Positions 6,301 through 9,714 of a stretch of 9,714 nt of DNA are shown here, piece by piece. Source of the DNA: Bacteroidales bacterium (GTDB taxonomy: Bacteria > Bacteroidota > Bacteroidia > Bacteroidales > UBA7960); contig SLRE01000040.1 in assembly GCA_007131125.1 (NCBI GenBank), positions 1 through 9,714 of the forward strand. Direction: 5' to 3'. The notes beneath the pieces were generated by a model. That model worked only from the letters and a program-made list of their open reading frames with translations. It ran no database searches and was not told the DNA's origin. Positions within the stretch are counted from its first letter, which is position 1; the number at the start of each line of letters is the position of its first letter. Position numbers and translations under genes: made by a program.

Positions 6301-7180
6301 CCTTAATGAAATATGGCTTACTGCCGCAGCTGGATACCATCTGCCCCTTGGGGAGGTGGCCGAAATTACCTTTCGAAAAGGGCCGGGTATGATACGGGGT
6401 GAGGACACTTTTCTGGTAGCCTATATCACCTTTGACAAGGAACCCGGGCACGACGACCTGTCTGTTATCCGGCAGGCACAGGAAATGATAGATGAAAGAA
6501 TAGAAAACGGAGAGATTGAGGTTCCCGAAGGAGTTAATTTTTATTTTTCGGGTGAGTATGAACAGCAAATGCGTGCCGAGGAAAGATTGATGCTGGTGAT
6601 CCCTCTTTCCATGATCGTCATTTTTCTCATCCTTTATTTTCAATTCCGTTCGGTAGCAACATCCCTGATGATCTTTTCGGCCATTGCGCTGGCTTTTTCA
6701 GGTGGATTTCTGATGCTGTGGTTATATGGGCAGTCCTGGTTTTTGAACTTCAGTATTTTCGGGACAAATATGCGGGAGCTGTTCCAGATGGATGTGGTAA
6801 ACCTGAGTGTGGCGGTATGGGTGGGGTTCATTGCCCTGTTTGGAATTGCCACCGACGATGGGGTGTTAATTGCCACCTATCTGAAAAACAGTTTCAAAAA
6901 GCATAAACCGGGCAACCGTGAAGAATTGCAGAATGCCATAATGGAAGCCGGGAAAAAGCGGGTAAGACCCGCCCTGATGACAACAGCCACCACATTGCTG
7001 GCGTTATTACCCATTTTAACATCCACCGGAAGGGGGGCAGACATCATGATACCCATGGCGATTCCGGCCTTTGGCGGGATGACCATTGCCCTGATCACCC
7101 TTTTCCTGGTACCGGCCCTGTTCATGGCCTGGAATGAGTTTTTGATAAAAAAGCAAAACGATCATGAAGAAACATCTTAA
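3374..7180 (+). CDS. cusA: CusA-type Cu(I)/Ag(I) RND efflux pump, enlarged
   Basis: This 1268-residue inner-membrane pump uses the proton gradient to drive Cu(I)/Ag(I) out through the adaptor and channel encoded next. Family hallmarks include VDAIPDIGENQ, QVTYPLTS, LGPDATALGQ, VASVGGHVKEYQVDLD and RVRPALMT. The fourth membrane helix carries MVDLGIIMNEN, with Asp432 and Glu439 at the spacing of CusA D405/E412. Met726, Met776 and Met864 align with the three-methionine metal site of E. coli CusA (M573, M623, M672), the first two at identical spacing; this favours copper/silver over CzcA-type zinc. It is about 220 residues longer than E. coli CusA (1047): about 126 extra residues fall between helix 4 and the first site Met, including hydrophobic segments near 541-643, and 39 more between Met776 and Met864. 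CusA Lys984 is Ala1200, and Glu939 is Asp1161. The ATG at 3374 fits the family N-terminus (LNKIIRFFLENR); an upstream TTG at 3332 lies inside a hairpin. Confidence 0.95.
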   Translation: MLNKIIRFFLENRLVAWLLMVFLIGWGIAVAPFNWQIDILPRDPVPVDAIPDIGENQQIIFTEWMGRSPQDIEDQVTYPLTSTLLGIPGVTSIRSTSMFGFSSIYVIFDEDVEYYWSRARILEKLNALPAGLLPDDVSPQLGPDATALGQVFWYTLEGLDEDGKPVGGWDLHELRSIHDFYVRLALNSVRGVSEVASVGGHVKEYQVDLDPDAMKTYGISVMQVSRALQQSNRETAANTMEYNMAEYLIRGLGYVESLDDIRETVVDVNNNVPVRIADIARVNIGPEVRNHGGILDKGGEETTGGVVVARYGENPLEVIQNVKEKIEEISSGLPSRELDDGTLSQVTIVPFYDRTQLIYETLGTLNVAIILQILVSIIVIIVMVYHLRTSLLISALLPLAVLMTFIMMKYVGVDANIVALSGIAISIGTMVDLGIIMNENILRHLQESEKTAKNRLEIIYEASAEVAPAILTAVSTTIVSFLPVFTLQAAEGRLFSPLAFTKTFALVASLIIAIAFMPVLAYQFSGKINLGRFNRLRKKAVTWLLLNGLAVVAGALVLIYVSWWAGLFILLLGISGILQNIFPDRIKPRKNLINLGITLGVVLILLANEWLPIGVERSLFINVVFLVLIIAFVLGLFRAFLYYYPRLLVWVLNHKKIFLLIPLFLLLLGLNIWMGFGNVFGFVARGFDQVGLNIRTTTVWSGLYHAFPGLGREFMPSLDEGSFLLMPTTMPHTGIEYNLKVLQDLDRRVQSIPEVDLVVGKAGRAESPLDPAPMTMFENVILYKSEYKTDMDGRKIRFRVDNDGEFVRDEEGELIPHRRGRYYRQWRDHIESPDDIWDEIIRASRFPGLTSAPRLQPIETRLVMLQTGMRAPMGLKVFGPDLETIEEFAIQMEGLLQEVPRISEPTVFADRVVGKPYLEIKPDRRQLARHGITIEEFQHVVEVAIGGMTMTTTVEGRERYNIRARYAREFRDNPDALNEIWLTAAAGYHLPLGEVAEITFRKGPGMIRGEDTFLVAYITFDKEPGHDDLSVIRQAQEMIDERIENGEIEVPEGVNFYFSGEYEQQMRAEERLMLVIPLSMIVIFLILYFQFRSVATSLMIFSAIALAFSGGFLMLWLYGQSWFLNFSIFGTNMRELFQMDVVNLSVAVWVGFIALFGIATDDGVLIATYLKNSFKKHKPGNREELQNAIMEAGKKRVRPALMTTATTLLALLPILTSTGRGADIMIPMAIPAFGGMTIALITLFLVPALFMAWNEFLIKKQNDHEETS

Positions 7181-8471
7181 TATCCAATCCAAAACAATGG
7201 GCGTATTCCGCAATCTGTGCCCCTTAAGTTTGATGGCATTGTTTTTTATAATTGCTTCTTTTCAGGTTTCTGCCCAGGTTTATCCGGAGCAATATCTTGA
7301 GGAAGCCCTGGAGAACAATCCCGGTTTGAGGGCCATGAGAGCGGAGCATGAAGCAGACCTCAGTAAAACCGTCATCTCATCTGCTCTGCCCGACCCTGAG
7401 CTGACTGCAGGTTTTTTTACCCCGCCTATGGAGCGATTGATGGGAAATCAATGGGTAGATGTGGGGATCATGCAAATGTTTCCATGGTTCGGCACTCTGG
7501 GAAAACAAAAGGCTGCTGCAGAAAAAATGGCAGATGGAACCTGGCATAAATACAGGCAGGAGCGCAACAGCCTTTTTATGAACCTGACCCGTTTATGGCT
7601 TCAGATTTTCGAAAAAGAACAAAAATTGATTCTGCTGGAAGGGTTTGTGAAAATCCTGGAAGACAGGGAAGACCTTATTTATACCCGGTATGCAGGGGGA
7701 GAACAAAGTTCAGGGCTGGCCCTTGACCTTTACCGCCTTGAAATACAACTTTCCGGGCTTAAAAACCAGGCAGAAAAGCTGCAGGAAGAAAAGAAAGCCC
7801 TGACCCGGAGTTTCAACATTCTGGTGGGAAGAGATGAAACGGCAGAGGTAAAAACCCCTGAAATCATTCCGGAGGCAGAAAAGGCTGACCTTCCCCTTTA
7901 TGCCGATCAGGAGAAGTTTGCAGGCAATCCGAGGCTGAATATTTTTCAGTCCGGAGCCCAGGCAGCTGAAATACAAAAAGAGGTAAGCCGTCTTCAAACC
8001 CGCCCCATGTTTGGTGTCGGGGTGCAATATTCCTACTTTGCTCCCGGAGATGCTGCCATGAACCAAATGGACGGAGGACACATGCTAATGCCCATGGTTT
8101 CAGTTAGTCTCCCCATTTTCGGAAACAAAAACCAGGCGATACGGCAGCAAAGTTTACTCAAGGCCGAATCGGCCGGTTTTCGAGAAAAAGACCAGCTCAA
8201 TGCCTTACAGACCGAATGGACACAATTAATGGCAGAGTTAAAGAATCTTCAACGCGATTTTGACTTTTATAAAAACCAGGCTGAAATAACCCGAAAAACA
8301 TGGGACCTGGTACTTACCGCTTATGCAGGGGGAGAGGAAGGCTTTGACGAACTGTTGCGCATCCAGGACCAGTTGCTCGAACTCGAATGGAGGCTGCTGG
8401 AAACCCATGTCAAACAAAACATCATAAAAGCGGAAACTGATCAACTGCAGGCAAAAAACATTTTTGAATAA
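7164..8471 (+). CDS. TolC-family outer-membrane efflux channel (CusC-like)
   Basis: The 435-residue product is the expected outer-membrane partner of the pump. It has a signal peptide with hydrophobic core LSLMALFFIIASF and a likely cleavage after VSA (residue 37). The mature protein shows the two-repeat pattern of outer-membrane efflux proteins: long charged helices (EALENNPGLRAMRAEHE, KILEDREDLIYTRYAGG, and QLLELEWRLLETHVKQN) between predicted strand segments such as MFGVGVQYSYF and MVSVSLPIFG. Early motifs LPDPELTAGFF and MFPWFGTLGKQ are typical of CusC/CzcC-like channels. A methionine-rich stretch lies at residues 299-311. The gene overlaps the pump gene by 17 bases, so translation is probably coupled. 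The ATG at 7164 gives a 20-residue lead before the hydrophobic core; an in-frame ATG at 7197 (residue 12) would give a more usual signal peptide and no overlap, so the start is uncertain. Confidence 0.9.
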   Translation: MKKHLNIQSKTMGVFRNLCPLSLMALFFIIASFQVSAQVYPEQYLEEALENNPGLRAMRAEHEADLSKTVISSALPDPELTAGFFTPPMERLMGNQWVDVGIMQMFPWFGTLGKQKAAAEKMADGTWHKYRQERNSLFMNLTRLWLQIFEKEQKLILLEGFVKILEDREDLIYTRYAGGEQSSGLALDLYRLEIQLSGLKNQAEKLQEEKKALTRSFNILVGRDETAEVKTPEIIPEAEKADLPLYADQEKFAGNPRLNIFQSGAQAAEIQKEVSRLQTRPMFGVGVQYSYFAPGDAAMNQMDGGHMLMPMVSVSLPIFGNKNQAIRQQSLLKAESAGFREKDQLNALQTEWTQLMAELKNLQRDFDFYKNQAEITRKTWDLVLTAYAGGEEGFDELLRIQDQLLELEWRLLETHVKQNIIKAETDQLQAKNIFE

Positions 8472-8485
8472 TAAATTCAATCATT

Positions 8486-9714
8486 ATGAAAAAAGATAAT
8501 CTGAAAACCATCGGTATTTACCTTGCCATGATCCTTCTGGGGTTGCTGGTAGGTTGGTTGTTTTTTAGTGGCAACAACGATGAAACCCAGCATAACAACC
8601 ACGACCATGAAGAAGTGGCAGAGAATGCAGAAGAGGAGTACACCTGCTCCATGCACCCACAGGTAAGGCGGGATGAACCCGGAGATTGCCCCATTTGCGG
8701 TATGGAACTCATTCCCGCTTCAGATGAGGAAGATCACCGGGAGGACGATCCTTTCCTGTTTACAATAAGCGAAAGACACAGCACCTGGGCCAATATCCGC
8801 ACAAAGAAGGTTGAAGCCGTGCATGCAGGTGCCCAAATAAGGCTTACCGGAAAAGTTGCTGTTAACGAGAAGTTCGAACGAAACATCACGGCAAACTTCC
8901 CGGGAAGGATAGAAAAACTGTATGCTGATTTTACTGGCAGGTTTGTGGAGCAGGGAGAGCGGCTGGCCAGGGTCTATTCACCTGAAATGATGCAGGCCCA
9001 GCAGGAATTGCTTCAGGCCGCTGCCGAAAAGGATGCCCGCCCGCGCCTGTATGAGGCCGCCCGTGAAAGGCTCAAATTATTTAACCTGACCCCGGCACAG
9101 ATAGACCAGATTGAAAAAAGCGGGAAAGCGTCCCCAACCATGGATGTTTATGCAACTTTGACGGGCTATCTTACTGCAAGAAAAATATCCCAGGGAGACT
9201 ATGTAAATACCGGACAGGCCATGTTTTCAATTGCGGATCTTGACAATGTATGGATAGAACTTGATGCATACGAAAGGCAAATTCAAAGGATAAAGCCTGG
9301 TCAGGCAGCAGAGGTTAAAGTACCATCAATTCCCGGTGAAGTTTTTTCCGGTGAAGTTGAGTTTGTTGATCCTTTCATCAATCATCAGACCCGGAGTGCC
9401 AGGATCAGGCTCACCCTTGACAACCCCGCCAATCTCCTCAAACCGGAAATGCTGGCCAATGCCACCCTTACTACCGAAGGAAGGCACAGTTTAGTAGTCC
9501 CTTCTACAGCCCTGCTCTGGACCGGCAAACGTTCCGTGGTTTATGTGAAAAAACACCAGGAAAACGGTTTCACGTTTGAATTCAGGGAAATTGAAACCGG
9601 CCCACGTACCAAAGAAGGTTATATTGTATTGTCGGGCCTGGAAGAAGGAGAGGAAATTGCTGTGAACGGTGTGTTTGCCATTGATGCAGCTGCACAGCTG
9701 CAGGGGCAGTACAG
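8486..9714 (+). CDS. cusB: CusB-type periplasmic adaptor with heavy-metal-binding domain, C-terminus cut by window edge
   Basis: The first 409 residues of a membrane fusion protein are visible, with no stop before the edge. Residues 8-27 form an uncleaved membrane anchor. A His-containing acidic linker follows (His36, His39, His41). Residues 52-77 are a heavy-metal-binding domain: YTCSMHPQV, then PGDCPICGMELIP, with Cys54, Met56, His57, Cys68, Cys71 and Met73. The adaptor core follows: GKVAVNEKFERNITANFPGRIEKLYADFTG (split lipoyl-like half), helical hairpin YSPEMMQAQQELLQAA and onward, the second lipoyl half LTGYLTARKISQGDYV, then beta-barrel strands such as LDNVWIELDAYE. The protein bridges pump and channel and, in the Cus system, hands Cu(I) to CusA. 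The metal-binding domain may do part of the work of the missing CusF. It starts 14 bases after the channel gene. The gene order A-C-B differs from E. coli cusCFBA. Confidence 0.93.
   Translation, partial: MKKDNLKTIGIYLAMILLGLLVGWLFFSGNNDETQHNNHDHEEVAENAEEEYTCSMHPQVRRDEPGDCPICGMELIPASDEEDHREDDPFLFTISERHSTWANIRTKKVEAVHAGAQIRLTGKVAVNEKFERNITANFPGRIEKLYADFTGRFVEQGERLARVYSPEMMQAQQELLQAAAEKDARPRLYEAARERLKLFNLTPAQIDQIEKSGKASPTMDVYATLTGYLTARKISQGDYVNTGQAMFSIADLDNVWIELDAYERQIQRIKPGQAAEVKVPSIPGEVFSGEVEFVDPFINHQTRSARIRLTLDNPANLLKPEMLANATLTTEGRHSLVVPSTALLWTGKRSVVYVKKHQENGFTFEFREIETGPRTKEGYIVLSGLEEGEEIAVNGVFAIDAAAQLQGQY

Noticed and set aside
5918..6643. Long minus-strand open frame (241 codons) inside the pump gene
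   Set aside because: It lies opposite a strongly conserved RND coding region, shows no recognisable domain, and is a reading-frame shadow.
3374..7180. CzcA-type zinc/cobalt/cadmium pump
   Set aside because: The three methionines aligned with CusA M573/M623/M672 and the neighbouring HMA genes favour Cu(I)/Ag(I), though some membrane residues look CzcA-like.
1..9714. CRISPR array, insertion sequence ends, tRNA or rRNA genes
   Set aside because: I saw no regularly spaced direct repeats, transposase coding sequence, cloverleaf or rRNA-like sequence. Short or diverged elements could be missed by eye.

Overview
This window looks like a chromosomal segment of a Bacteroidota bacterium (class Bacteroidia or a relative) carrying a copper/silver resistance cluster. 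The taxonomic hints are A/T-rich translation starts without Shine-Dalgarno sequences, protein types typical of the phylum (an HYC_CC_PP-like exported protein, a heavy-metal-associated (HMA) domain fused to an AraC regulator, an HMA-MauE membrane protein), and an enlarged CusA. The assignment rests on recognised protein signatures only; no search was run.

Left flank (1-856). The minus strand carries the first 54 codons of an exported protein of unknown function that runs off the window edge. It is followed by about 360 bases without a recognisable gene. Next comes a minus-strand relic of a MoeB/ThiF/HesA E1-like adenylyltransferase, cut off inside the Rossmann fold. A terminator-like hairpin and two small inverted repeats lie between this relic and the metal cluster.

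Metal cluster (857-9714, all plus strand). The order is: a small exported cysteine-rich protein (HYC_CC_PP-like); an AraC-type regulator with an N-terminal HMA-like CxxC domain; an exported HMA protein with two extra Cys-Cys pairs; an inner-membrane protein joining a cytosolic HMA domain to a MauE/DoxX-like unit with a CxC motif; a 1268-residue CusA-type RND pump; a TolC/CusC-type outer-membrane channel overlapping the pump gene; and a CusB-type periplasmic adaptor with an N-terminal heavy-metal-binding domain, cut by the right edge. The last three genes overlap or lie 14 bases apart and are almost certainly co-transcribed. The first four are separated by roughly 90-110 bases, and those spacers contain strong hairpins.

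Working model (inference): the HMA-AraC protein senses cytosolic Cu(I) and activates the cluster; the exported HMA and HYC_CC_PP proteins bind or report metal in the envelope; HMA-MauE links cytosolic metal binding to a membrane thiol centre; and CusA-CusB-CusC expels Cu(I)/Ag(I). Copper/silver rather than zinc/cobalt is supported by three methionines in the pump (M726, M776, M864) that align with the three-methionine site of E. coli CusA. The least explained parts are the HMA-MauE fusion, the extra membrane segments and altered proton-relay residue of the pump, and two related hairpin elements in consecutive spacers.
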